In this document: piece after piece, positions 36,056 through 45,305 of the stretch
Layout: each line of letters begins with the position of its first letter
Position numbering within the stretch: position 1 is the first letter of the stretch
NCBI GenBank assembly: GCA_037439425.1
Contig: JBBIWA010000003.1
Location: 1-64,000 of the forward strand
DNA length: 64,000 nt
Origin: JBBIWA01 sp037439425
GTDB lineage: Bacteria; Acidobacteriota; Blastocatellia; RBC074
Reading direction: 5' to 3'
Made by a program: the position numbers and the translations under genes
The notes under the pieces: generated by a model
What the model was told of the DNA's origin: nothing
The model's input: the letters and a program-made list of their open reading frames with translations, nothing else
The model's database searches: none

Positions 36056-38317
36056 GTGAGATCTTATTGGAGGGAAATATTACGTTTGCCATTCAGCACC
36101 ACTGCTCGTAAAGCCCTAAGTTTTGTCTATAGAAAGATTGTATACAAACTTTCCTGTTTTCGGGATCTTTGTCGAAAGACTTACCCCGATTGCTTTACGG
36201 GCAAATTGTTTCAATACTTTCCAGAGCTGCAGCTATCAGAGTTGGAGTTTCAAAAGGAGCAGATTTATGGGCTAGCGGAATATCATCTGGCTCACCGTTT
36301 TGATCTGCTGGGATCAGGCTGGGTCAAGGTAGGATATGGGATGAGATGTCGTGGAGTGGAAGGCTATTGCTATAACATGGGTAAAGCAGTACAAGTAGAC
36401 TCTAAAGGTAGTTGGCTTGCTGGCCTCATTAACCGAAGTAATTTGAAAGAAGCCCAGCGGATCTGGCGGCTAGTTGACAAAGGATATGAGCCTATTGACT
36501 GGCAACTTGATTTTAAGTCCGGATTCCGATGGAGTGCATCTACGTGGTATATGAACGTACACTTAGGGCACCGTCCAGGTTGTGACATAAAAATCCCCTG
36601 GGAACTCAGCCGTTGCCAACACTTCCATGCTTTCAGCTGGGCCTACCAGTTATCTAGAGACCAGAGGTACTTAAAGGAATTCCGAAATCAAGTATTAGAT
36701 TTCATCTCGACCAATCCGCCCCGTTTTGGTGTTAACTGGCGCTGTACAATGGATGTAGCTATTCGGATCTCTAACTGGCTGATTACCTATGATCACTTTC
36801 TAGCGTGTGGTGGGAAGTTTGATTCTGAGTTTGAAGAGGAATTTATCCGAAGCGCATATGCACATGGGAAGCATATAGCTACAAACCTAGAATGGCATCC
36901 AAAACATCGTGGTAATCATTATCTTGCTGATATTGTAGGCCTATTATTTGTGGCAGCTTACTTACCTCGCACATCCGAGATAGATTCTTGGTTAGCCTTT
37001 GCGGTTCAGGAGCTAATCAAGGAAGTAGAGCATCAGTTCAACCCTGATGGAGCGAACTTTGAAGCCTCAACCAGCTATCACCGTCTTTCCGCTGAGTTAG
37101 TTATATATGCGACGGCGTTAGTATTGGGCTTGCCGCCAGAAAAACAGGCAGCCTTACAAGAGTACGACCATTGTCTATGGAAAAAGCAACCGATTCTCAA
37201 GTCAGCACCATTGCCCCTTTTCCCCTTGGCCAGTAGTGGTCGCCTAACGCCATTTCCTGCTTGGTATCTCGAGAGATTAGAAAAGATGGCAGAATTTACC
37301 ATGCATATCACCAAACCTAATGGCCACATCCCCCAGATTGGGGATAATGACAGCGGTCGCTTCCTCAAGCTCCAACCTATATGTCGCCGGCTGAGTGTAG
37401 CTGAAGCCAAAACGCGGTACACCAACTTAAAAGGGTATGATGAGCTCCCCGATGAGTTCATTCATTGGACAGAAGATTACTTGGATCATCGCCATCTGGT
37501 TGCCGCGATTAATGGTTTGTTTTCGCGAGATGATTTTAGCAAGTTTACTGGCGAAGGTTGGATAGAAAGCAGTATTGTCTGGCATCTGTCTAGAAGAGAG
37601 CGATTATCCCGCCGCCTTCCGCCAGAAGGTTTAACTGCTGCTGAGCAGGTGCGTATTGGGACCATAGAGGATTGGGGGCGACTAAAAACGAAACTGGATC
37701 AGTTACCAACCGAACAGCGACGAGTTTTAGAGATACCAGTCCCCGGCGGCAATCTGCGTGATAACCTCAAGCTATTTGCCTATCCTGATTTTGGCTTGTA
37801 CTTGTTCCGCTCCCGCCAGCTTTACCTAGCTGTCCGGTGTGGTTCTATTGGGCAAGGGGGGAATGGCGGTCATGCTCACAATGATCAACTTTCCATCGAG
37901 CTAAATGTAGATGGTAAAGACTGGATCACTGACCCAGGCACGTATTTATACACTCCGTTACCTGAAAGGAGAAACGAGTATCGCTCCGTGAAAGCCCATT
38001 TTACGATTCACCTGGAGAGGCAAGAGCCAGGTAACTTGAATCTCGGTCTATTCAGACTGGGGGATGAAGCGCAGGCAGAGTGCCTGTATTTCGGGGAGAA
38101 AGGATTTATCGGAATGCATCGAGGATATGGTCATCCCGTGTTCCGGATAGTTGAAATATACGAAGAGGCAATAGTAATAATAGATTATACTGAACTAGGA
38201 GTCATCCCAAGTAGTGTTAGCAGTAAATCTTGGGAGCAAGTAGTTAATGCCACTTCCGTTATATTATCGCCTGGTTATGGGATTCGTTATGAACAATCCC
38301 CTGATAACTTTTCCTGA
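36056..38317 (+). CDS. Heparinase II/III-family protein, copy 1
   Basis: A 753-residue protein. The N-terminal part is an alpha/alpha-toroid (FGVNWRCTMDVAIRISNWL, EWHPKHRGNHYLADIVGL, FEASTSYHRLSAELVIYA). The C-terminal part has the heparinase II/III beta-sandwich signature GGHAHNDQLSIELNVDGKDW followed by DPGTYLYTP. In polysaccharide clusters such proteins may act as uronate lyases or epimerases on the nascent or secreted polymer, but the reaction is not shown here. No clear signal peptide. The start used is GTG at 36056; a TTG at 36086 has a better-placed GGAGGG. The end overlaps the downstream polymerase gene by about 29 bp. Confidence 0.85.
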   Translation: MRSYWREILRLPFSTTARKALSFVYRKIVYKLSCFRDLCRKTYPDCFTGKLFQYFPELQLSELEFQKEQIYGLAEYHLAHRFDLLGSGWVKVGYGMRCRGVEGYCYNMGKAVQVDSKGSWLAGLINRSNLKEAQRIWRLVDKGYEPIDWQLDFKSGFRWSASTWYMNVHLGHRPGCDIKIPWELSRCQHFHAFSWAYQLSRDQRYLKEFRNQVLDFISTNPPRFGVNWRCTMDVAIRISNWLITYDHFLACGGKFDSEFEEEFIRSAYAHGKHIATNLEWHPKHRGNHYLADIVGLLFVAAYLPRTSEIDSWLAFAVQELIKEVEHQFNPDGANFEASTSYHRLSAELVIYATALVLGLPPEKQAALQEYDHCLWKKQPILKSAPLPLFPLASSGRLTPFPAWYLERLEKMAEFTMHITKPNGHIPQIGDNDSGRFLKLQPICRRLSVAEAKTRYTNLKGYDELPDEFIHWTEDYLDHRHLVAAINGLFSRDDFSKFTGEGWIESSIVWHLSRRERLSRRLPPEGLTAAEQVRIGTIEDWGRLKTKLDQLPTEQRRVLEIPVPGGNLRDNLKLFAYPDFGLYLFRSRQLYLAVRCGSIGQGGNGGHAHNDQLSIELNVDGKDWITDPGTYLYTPLPERRNEYRSVKAHFTIHLERQEPGNLNLGLFRLGDEAQAECLYFGEKGFIGMHRGYGHPVFRIVEIYEEAIVIIDYTELGVIPSSVSSKSWEQVVNATSVILSPGYGIRYEQSPDNFS

Positions 38318-39632
38318 TTTCAAGTCTCAGATAACCATATCAGAAGGACATCGATATAGCAGCATAATGCTAGCAATATATTGTGTCCTGTTAATCGGCA
38401 GTGCACTAGAAGCCTATAATCTTGCCTTTATCCCTATTCAGTGGTTAGTGCAAACAGGCGCTCTCATTACTGCCGTCCATATCGGATTTACTCGTTGTTT
38501 GTACACAGTACCAGGTGGCAAATCAATGAAATGGTTATTCTATTGGGCGGTTGCAGTTATCTTTTGGAATTTAATCTTCAATGACTATTCCAGGCTGATG
38601 CCATCTAATGCTACCACGCCCTATCTTGTCTTTGTTTTCCTACGACTGCTGAACATGCTATCCTTTATTGCTACTTTTCACATTGTTTATTGGCTATTGA
38701 TAAATGGCTACCGCGATGCCCTAATTAAATGGACAGTTATAATAGGCTCAATAATAGCTGTTGCAGCGATTTATATCTACCTGGCCCAAATCTATAATCT
38801 TCCAGAACCTCATCGCAATCGGATAGGAACCAATGGCGATGAGCAGATCACGGTATTTTCTTATGCCTTTCACAGGGCTATAGGAACCTTTCGCGAACCT
38901 AGCCATCTGTCTGCCTGGTTAGCAGTTCCCTTATTTCTAAGTCTTGCCTATCGGCAGAGCCTGTTAAATATCCATACCACACTGATCACCGCCTCCATAC
39001 TGCTTACTGGTAGCCTGACTGGTATTCTGGGATCTGCTCTGGGATTTACTGGAGCAATCATTATCACCAGGCCTTATAAATTGAAGAATATTAAAATATT
39101 ACTCGGCTTAGCTATGACCCTGCTAATTTCTTTAGGTATCTTTTACAGTATAGCCGTTAGTAGAGCGGCCGAAGAAGTGGATATATTTAGAGTAGTTAGC
39201 AGCCGAATGTCGCCCATTTTGTTTGAAGGCGGGCTACAGCGATCGAACCGTGATTATATATACGAGTACCTCGCTAATACTACCATCCCCTTAGTTGGGC
39301 CTGGTCTAGGTAATTCAAATCTTCTTTTTAGTCAGTATTTAGATAAGGATACTGTTGTTTCTTTCATCAGTTTATATGTAAATTATCTACTTTCACTAGG
39401 GGTAGTGGGGTTAGCTCTCATTTGCTTCTTTCTACTATCTCCTATAACTAGAGCGCTGAAGATGAAAAGGCTTCATCATAATTGGTCTTTTATATCCATT
39501 TTGGCAGCTTACCTTGCCTGGTTAGTAATGTTGGGAGTAGGATCGGAAGAGTTGACCTTTGTGTTCGCAAGCATTTTTGCCTTACTTACTTATGAGACTC
39601 ATTGCTCTGAGCCGGCTAAAGGAGGGGAATAA
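38289..39632 (+). CDS. Wzy-like O-antigen polymerase/ligase-family membrane protein
   Basis: About 447 residues with about ten hydrophobic helices and a longer loop (about residues 285-330, including SRMSPILFEGGLQRSN and VGPGLGNSN), typical of Wzy polymerases and WaaL-type ligases. Context favours a Wzy polymerase that joins repeat units on the periplasmic side. The ATG at 38289 starts inside the end of the heparinase gene, so the two are coupled. The stop at 39630-39632 is followed at once by the atypical start of the next glycosyltransferase. Confidence 0.82.
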   Translation: MNNPLITFPDFKSQITISEGHRYSSIMLAIYCVLLIGSALEAYNLAFIPIQWLVQTGALITAVHIGFTRCLYTVPGGKSMKWLFYWAVAVIFWNLIFNDYSRLMPSNATTPYLVFVFLRLLNMLSFIATFHIVYWLLINGYRDALIKWTVIIGSIIAVAAIYIYLAQIYNLPEPHRNRIGTNGDEQITVFSYAFHRAIGTFREPSHLSAWLAVPLFLSLAYRQSLLNIHTTLITASILLTGSLTGILGSALGFTGAIIITRPYKLKNIKILLGLAMTLLISLGIFYSIAVSRAAEEVDIFRVVSSRMSPILFEGGLQRSNRDYIYEYLANTTIPLVGPGLGNSNLLFSQYLDKDTVVSFISLYVNYLLSLGVVGLALICFFLLSPITRALKMKRLHHNWSFISILAAYLAWLVMLGVGSEELTFVFASIFALLTYETHCSEPAKGGE

Positions 39633-39634
39633 CT

Positions 39635-40951
39635 ATAAAAATACTAATTATTTCTCATTCTTACGCTCCCGCAATAAATCCCAGAGCTTTTCGGTGGGCT
39701 GCAATAGCTGAGTACTGGGTTAAGCAGGGCCATCAAGTTGATGTCGTCTGTGGCTGGCAACTTGGCTGGCCCAGAAGCGAAGTTCTAAAAGGGGTACGAG
39801 TATATAGAGCAGGTGGTAGGCTCATTGAAAAGCTAAAAAATCATCTAGATCATAGTAGGAAGCGTTTATTTGTTAGCAATGACGATGATCTTAAACGCCT
39901 AGATTCAAACTTATGTTCCTCTTCATTGCTTCGACGGGACTACTTTTCAACTCAGCTTCACTCTTTTTGGCGGAAAGTAATATGGCCAGACTATGCCTGG
40001 GCCTGGTACTTTCCTGCACTAATCTTAGCTAGGCGTCTGTTGGCAATACATGACTATAAAGGAGTAATCAGCGTTTCTCATCCTTTCACCGGACACCTAG
40101 TGGGCCTTGCTGTAAAGTCTAAGGCCTCACTGATAACTTGGATTGCTGATGTTGGCGATCCATTTTGCTTTCTGAATGAGACTCCAACAAATAATCACAA
40201 ATTATATAGCGGCCTGAATTACCATTACGATAAGAAAGTCTTCAACAATGCTAATGCTATTACAGTAACTGTAGAGTCCACTCTGAAAACCTATGCTGCT
40301 TTATTCCCAGAAAGCGCTGCCAAAATTCATCTTATCCCCCCTTTAATTTCTGCCTCTGCCCAATCCTATAGTGAAGAGTCCGTTTTCCCCCAGATCGAAA
40401 AGATCAGACTAGTGTATACTGGGACCCTATATAGGAAAGTGCGTAACCCCATCTTTTTGTTGAGGTTATTTGACAAACTCCTCCAATCGGATATTGGGGG
40501 TAGTATAGAGTTGCATTTCTTTGGGGCTATTCATGATTGTTATGACTGTTTTATACCTTATCAGGCCCTGTTAGGGAACAAAATATTTCTTCACGGCAGA
40601 GTGGATCACGAAACAGCCCTCCGGGCAATAAAAGAGGCCAGTATCTTAGTAAATATCGGAAACAATACCCCATACCAGTTACCTAGTAAATTGGTCGAAT
40701 ATGCACACACAGGGAAGCCCGTCTTAAATCTCGTCAAGATAACCGAAGACAGCTCCATTAAATTCTGGCGCTCTTATCCAGCTGCCCTGTGCTTACCTGA
40801 AGACGAGGCAATGTTAAACTCGGATCGCATTGGTGAAGTAGTTAACTTTATCAAGAACTCGCGCTGTGTAGAACCCTCTACCCTCCAACACTGGCTCGCT
40901 ACTTTTCAGATTAACTCAATAGCTTCTTCCTATGAAAAGCTGCTAAACTGA
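39635..40951 (+). CDS. Glycosyltransferase (GT4-like) with an apparent ATA start codon
   Basis: The reading frame is open from 39620 and begins, in family style, with KILIISHSYAPAINPRAFRW. The codon before this lysine is ATA at 39635, seven bases after a strong GGAGGGG at 39621-39627. No ATG, GTG or TTG occurs in frame until a TTG at 39926, which would remove the N-terminal Rossmann strand. So the gene either uses AUA or has suffered an ATG-to-ATA change or a sequencing error. The C-terminal half contains RLVYTGTLYRKVRNPIFLL and LPSKLVEYAHTGKPVLNLV, typical of GT-B enzymes that use nucleotide sugars. The likely role is to add a sugar to the polysaccharide repeat unit. Confidence 0.8.
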   Translation: MKILIISHSYAPAINPRAFRWAAIAEYWVKQGHQVDVVCGWQLGWPRSEVLKGVRVYRAGGRLIEKLKNHLDHSRKRLFVSNDDDLKRLDSNLCSSSLLRRDYFSTQLHSFWRKVIWPDYAWAWYFPALILARRLLAIHDYKGVISVSHPFTGHLVGLAVKSKASLITWIADVGDPFCFLNETPTNNHKLYSGLNYHYDKKVFNNANAITVTVESTLKTYAALFPESAAKIHLIPPLISASAQSYSEESVFPQIEKIRLVYTGTLYRKVRNPIFLLRLFDKLLQSDIGGSIELHFFGAIHDCYDCFIPYQALLGNKIFLHGRVDHETALRAIKEASILVNIGNNTPYQLPSKLVEYAHTGKPVLNLVKITEDSSIKFWRSYPAALCLPEDEAMLNSDRIGEVVNFIKNSRCVEPSTLQHWLATFQINSIASSYEKLLN

Positions 40952-41084
40952 ACAATGGTAGGTCGATGAATTTTGTGTAATTATCCATAAGGTTCATCCT
41001 TCTCGCAGGGAGAGTGGACGAATAACTCAGAAATGAGAAAAAGCTCTAGTAAGAAGCTTCAAGCTAACGTTTTCAGCAACTCAA

Positions 41085-42290
41085 ATGAAAATGGGTGAAC
41101 TTTCGGGTATGAAAGCTAATTGTCCGGTAGTCCTAATTATGTGCGATTATTACCTGCCTGGCTACAAGGCGGGCGGACCAATTCGCAGTCTCTCTAACAC
41201 TATTGAATCTCTCGGTGAGAGGCTATGTTTTAAAGTGATAACACGCGATCGTGACGCTGGCGACTCTGATCATTATCCAGGGATCAAACCTGATTCCTGG
41301 CATAATGTTGGCAAAGCAGAGATCTTCTATTCCTCTCCCACTTTTACCGCAATGTTTAGGTTGCGCAAGGTGATTCGCGCTGCAAATCCTGAGGTGTTGT
41401 ATCTCAATAGCTTTTTCTCTCCCAAATTCTCCATTTACCCGATCATCCTGCGCTGGCTGGGTCTGATTCCTCAGATCCCTATAGTTGTTGCCCCGCGAGG
41501 AGAGTTTTCTCCAGGAGCTTTAGGGATAAAAAGTTGCAGAAAACGGGGTTACTTGGTTCTAGCCAAAGCGCTAGGTTTTTACAAAGGGGTGATTTGGCAA
41601 GCGTCTAATGTTTGGGAGGAAAAACAGATTCATCAACGCTTTGGCAACCAGGTGTCGGTGATAGTGGTTTCAGATTTTCACTCAGGGACCGCCAGCTGTG
41701 TGAAGAAAATAAGGCGGCGTCCAAAGTCACCTGGACGGTTACGGATCCTCTTCCTATCGCGCATCTCGAGAATGAAGAACTTGGCCTGGGCTCTAACAAT
41801 TCTCAAAGAGCTAACTGGAGATGTTGAGTTCAGTATCTATGGACCATTGGAGGATTTAAATTATTGGTTGGAATGCCAAAAAATCATCAGGCTGCTGCCG
41901 CAACATGTCAAGGTTCAATACTACGGCACTATTCAACCAGAGTGTATTGAGGATGCGATGATGGAACATGATCTTTTCTTTCTCCCCACACTTGGAGAAA
42001 ATTTTGGCCATGTCATTTTAGAGGCGCTTTTGGCTGGATGCCCTGTATTGATCAGTGATAGAACGCCCTGGCGTGGATTAGAGTCTAAAGGGGCTGGCTG
42101 GGACCTGCCATTAGACAATCCAGAACAGTTCCAAGCTGTTTTGCAGCATTGTATCCAGATGGATGCTCAATCCCATAGTGCGCTTTCAGAGCGCGCTCGA
42201 GACTATGGGCTTCAATACTATAAAAAAGCCCAGGATCGAGAAGAATTGCTTGAGGCGTTTTTACTTACTTTTGCAAACGGAAGAGGATAG
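41085..42290 (+). CDS. Glycosyltransferase family 4-like protein
   Basis: About 401 residues of GT-B fold. The N-terminal domain contains MCDYYLPGYKAGGPIRSL, with the glycine-rich acceptor loop; the C-terminal domain has RILFLSRISRMKNLAWAL and FFLPTLGENFGHVILEALLAG, which is the EX7E-type donor-binding region. It probably adds one sugar of the repeat unit. The ATG at 41085 is used; an ATG at 41109 is possible, and neither has a strong ribosome-binding site. A 133-bp gap precedes it, and a 116-bp gap leads to the second DUF362 gene, where the GC content rises again. Confidence 0.85.
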   Translation: MKMGELSGMKANCPVVLIMCDYYLPGYKAGGPIRSLSNTIESLGERLCFKVITRDRDAGDSDHYPGIKPDSWHNVGKAEIFYSSPTFTAMFRLRKVIRAANPEVLYLNSFFSPKFSIYPIILRWLGLIPQIPIVVAPRGEFSPGALGIKSCRKRGYLVLAKALGFYKGVIWQASNVWEEKQIHQRFGNQVSVIVVSDFHSGTASCVKKIRRRPKSPGRLRILFLSRISRMKNLAWALTILKELTGDVEFSIYGPLEDLNYWLECQKIIRLLPQHVKVQYYGTIQPECIEDAMMEHDLFFLPTLGENFGHVILEALLAGCPVLISDRTPWRGLESKGAGWDLPLDNPEQFQAVLQHCIQMDAQSHSALSERARDYGLQYYKKAQDREELLEAFLLTFANGRG

Positions 42291-42406
42291 TGCTGCTAAA
42301 GCAGCAAGAACTTATCATACATAAATCCTTTTCAGCAGGGTTTTCTGAAGCGAGATTGTTCTCATGAGATCACTTCCTGATATTGCTGATGAGATGGGAG
42401 GGGGGT

Positions 42407-43966
42407 ATGGGATACCCTGATGAGATCACAGTTATAGTTGACCAGGCCTGTACATCAAGTTATATAAAACAAGCGCCTTTCCATCCTGACCAAATCTATC
42501 CTGAATATCAGTGTGCAAAAGTCGGAGACGAGTGTAATCCGCTGTATGAGGCAGTACGAAACTGCTTTCATCTCGCCGGGCTTGATTGTGAAAACTACGG
42601 CACTCCCGCCTGGAATCCGCTTAAAGGTTTGATCAATCCAGGCGAAACGGTCTTGCTTAAGCCGAACCTGGTCAAGGAGTCTCATCCACGCGATCCAGAA
42701 GGATGGCAGTATGTGCTGACTCACGGCAGCCTCATCCGCGCGGTGGCTGATTACGTGTGGAAAGCGCTCGAAGGCCGGGGAAAAGTCATTGTGGCCGATG
42801 CGCCGCAAACCGATTCATCTTTTAGCCAGATCGTGCGCACTCTCGGTTTGGATGTGATCCGAGATTTCTACCGCGGTCAAGGATTGGACTTTGAACTGCT
42901 AGACCTGCGACGGGAAGAGTGGATCAATCGGGATGGTGTGATCGTAAGCAGACGTCGCCTGGCTGGCGATCCTTATGGCTGCATCGCTTTTGATCTTGGC
43001 GAGCATAGCGAATTTGCCGGCCACGGTGGCGACAATCGTTACTACGGAGCCGATTACGATGTTGGAGAGCTTAACTCTCATCACCGCAATGGTCGCCATG
43101 AATACCTGATCGCAGCTTCAGCGATCAAATGTGATGTGGTTTTCAGCCTGCCCAAGCTCAAGACGCACAAGAAGGCGGGCATTACCGTGAGCCTCAAAAA
43201 TCTGGTCGGCATCAATGGCGACAAAAACTGGCTGCCTCATCACACTGAAGGCAGTCCTGCTGATGGCGGCGACGAGCATCCCAACCCTGATGCCAGACAC
43301 AGGACTGAGCGGGCGCTGGTTCCTTACTTTCGCCAGTTGTCGCTACGCGTGCCCGGATTGGGGCCGTGGCTTCATCGCCAGGCGCGTAGATTCGGGCGCC
43401 AGATCTTCGGCGACACCGAAGAAGTGATTCGCAGCGGCAACTGGTGGGGTAATGACACCGTCTGGCGCATGTGCCTAGACCTGAACAAAATTATCCTTTA
43501 CGGCAATCCGGATGGGACTTTGCGCCCTGGCACGCCTGAGAACCGCAAACGTCATTATGTGATGGTTGATGGCATTATCGCTGGCCAGGGGCGCGGGCCG
43601 ATGAATCCTGATCCTGTGCCCGCTGGCGTAGTTATCTTCGGATTGCACCCGGCCAGCGTGGATGCTGCCTGCGCTTACCTGATGGGATTTGATCCTGAAC
43701 GCATTCCCATCGTGCGCCAAGCGTTTCGTTGCCGGCATTATCCACTGGCTGAATGGGACTGGCGCGATGTTAGACTCATTAGCCGGCGGCCAGAGTGGAA
43801 TGGACTGCTGCCGGAGATCGCTGACGAAGCAACTTTTCATTTCGAGCCGCATTTTGGATGGCGTGGTCAAATTGAACGCGACAAGCATCAGCCAAACGGG
43901 GAGCCTGTCCAGACGCGAAGCTCTTTATCTCAGATTGCCGGTTCCGCTTCAGCACCTCGCCTGTAA
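42407..43966 (+). CDS. DUF362-domain protein, copy 2
   Basis: About 519 residues. The family blocks VLLKPNLVKESHP, VIVADAPQTDSSF, VVFSLPKLKTHKKAGITVSL, LVGINGDKNWLPHH and MVDGIIAGQGRGPMNP line up with the copy at 33246-34685, so the two are paralogues of unknown function. GGAGGGGGG lies just before the ATG at 42407, which decides the start. Unlike copy 1 it is GC-rich, and it has an N-terminal extension with several cysteines (CTSSYIKQ, YQCAKVGDEC). It overlaps the start of the second CapK-like gene, so the pair is translationally coupled, in the reverse order to the first pair. Confidence 0.85.
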   Translation: MGYPDEITVIVDQACTSSYIKQAPFHPDQIYPEYQCAKVGDECNPLYEAVRNCFHLAGLDCENYGTPAWNPLKGLINPGETVLLKPNLVKESHPRDPEGWQYVLTHGSLIRAVADYVWKALEGRGKVIVADAPQTDSSFSQIVRTLGLDVIRDFYRGQGLDFELLDLRREEWINRDGVIVSRRRLAGDPYGCIAFDLGEHSEFAGHGGDNRYYGADYDVGELNSHHRNGRHEYLIAASAIKCDVVFSLPKLKTHKKAGITVSLKNLVGINGDKNWLPHHTEGSPADGGDEHPNPDARHRTERALVPYFRQLSLRVPGLGPWLHRQARRFGRQIFGDTEEVIRSGNWWGNDTVWRMCLDLNKIILYGNPDGTLRPGTPENRKRHYVMVDGIIAGQGRGPMNPDPVPAGVVIFGLHPASVDAACAYLMGFDPERIPIVRQAFRCRHYPLAEWDWRDVRLISRRPEWNGLLPEIADEATFHFEPHFGWRGQIERDKHQPNGEPVQTRSSLSQIAGSASAPRL

Positions 43967-45305
43967 TCTGGAAGGCTGGCGCATTCAGCGCGCCCGATAC
44001 GGTGGTGCGTTCCCGGACTTGCTGCGCGAGTGTGAAAGCCGCACCTTCTGGCCGGCAGAGCAAATTCGTGCCTATCGCGATCGGCGACTGCGAGCTTTCA
44101 TTGATCATTGTGCCCGAACGGTTCCCTTCTATCGTCGTCAATTCAAAGAGCTAGGCATCTCTGTGCAAGACATCCAATCGCTTGAGGATTTGCGCGCGCT
44201 TCCTATTCTCACCAAAGACGAAGTGCAGCGGCGCTATCCTGAGCTGGTTTCCGAAGCAGTGCCTGAGCGCCAGCAGCTGCTGGTTCACACCAGCGGTACT
44301 ACTGGTGCGGGCCTGCGCTTTGCTACGACCCTACGAGCTGAGCAAGAGCAATGGGCCACCTGGTGGCGGTATCGTCGCTGGCATGGACTGCGACTTGATA
44401 CCTGGTGCGGTTATTTTGGTGGGCGTTCGGTAGTTCCTCTGTCTCAAAGCGCTCCGCCTTTCTGGCGCTACAACTATCCGGCCCGCCAGATACTGTTCAG
44501 CGCTTATCACATGAACTCAACCAGCCTGGGCGCATATGTTCAGGAGCTTCGCCGCAAGCGGCCACCCTGGCTGCATGGCTATCCTTCGTTGCTGGCATTG
44601 CTTGCGGCTTACGTGATAGAGAAGGGAGTTGATCTTGGCTATCAGGTTAATTGGATCACCGCTGGAGCAGAGAACCTGTTGCCACAGCAGGCCACATTGA
44701 TAGAACGCGCTTTTGGCGTGCGACCACGGCAGAATTATGGCCTGAGGGAAGCGGTCGCTAACTTCTCTGAATGTGAGCGCGGTGCGCTCCACGTTGATGA
44801 AGATTTTGCGGCGGTCGAGTTCATCCCCAATCCTGACGGAGCCGGCTACAGAGTCATCGGCACCAACTTCACCAATCTGGCTACTCCGCTCATACGCTAT
44901 GATGCGCAGGACGTTGTGACATTGGGCGGAACAGAATGCTCCTGTGGTCGTCCTGGCCGGATTGTGGTCAGTGTTGACGGGCGCAAGGAAGATTACGTGG
45001 TGCTCGGCAATGGCAGCCGCCTGGGACGATTGGATCACATCTTCAAAGACCTGACCCATATTCAGGAGGCGCAAATCTATCAGCAGCGCCCCGGTGAGAT
45101 CACGATTCGCATCGTTCGCGGGCTTAACTACACGGATCGCGACGAGAAAGCTCTTTTGAATGAAACCCGCAAGCGAGTCGGCGATGAGACTCGCGTCTCG
45201 ATTGAGTATGTCGAGAAGCTCCCGCGATCACGCACAGGCAAACTGCGCCTGGTCGTTTCTGAGATTCCGGAAGGGCAGTTAGAAAGCGTACTTCGAGTCA
45301 GATGA
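43863..45305 (+). CDS. CapK-like adenylate-forming protein (phenylacetate-CoA ligase family), copy 2
   Basis: About 480 residues with the AMP-binding motif VHTSGTTGAGLRFATT, LHGYPSLLALLAAYVIEK, NYGLREAVANFSECE and the C-terminal KLPRSRTGKLRLV. It is the paralogue of the protein at 31778-33214. The start is uncertain: GTG at 43863 or TTG at 43872 both lie inside the end of the DUF362 gene, and no ATG is suitable. The stop overlaps the start of the next gene (ATGA). Activation of an acyl or organic acid group for polysaccharide decoration is possible but unproven. Confidence 0.82.
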   Translation: MVKLNATSISQTGSLSRREALYLRLPVPLQHLACNLEGWRIQRARYGGAFPDLLRECESRTFWPAEQIRAYRDRRLRAFIDHCARTVPFYRRQFKELGISVQDIQSLEDLRALPILTKDEVQRRYPELVSEAVPERQQLLVHTSGTTGAGLRFATTLRAEQEQWATWWRYRRWHGLRLDTWCGYFGGRSVVPLSQSAPPFWRYNYPARQILFSAYHMNSTSLGAYVQELRRKRPPWLHGYPSLLALLAAYVIEKGVDLGYQVNWITAGAENLLPQQATLIERAFGVRPRQNYGLREAVANFSECERGALHVDEDFAAVEFIPNPDGAGYRVIGTNFTNLATPLIRYDAQDVVTLGGTECSCGRPGRIVVSVDGRKEDYVVLGNGSRLGRLDHIFKDLTHIQEAQIYQQRPGEITIRIVRGLNYTDRDEKALLNETRKRVGDETRVSIEYVEKLPRSRTGKLRLVVSEIPEGQLESVLRVR

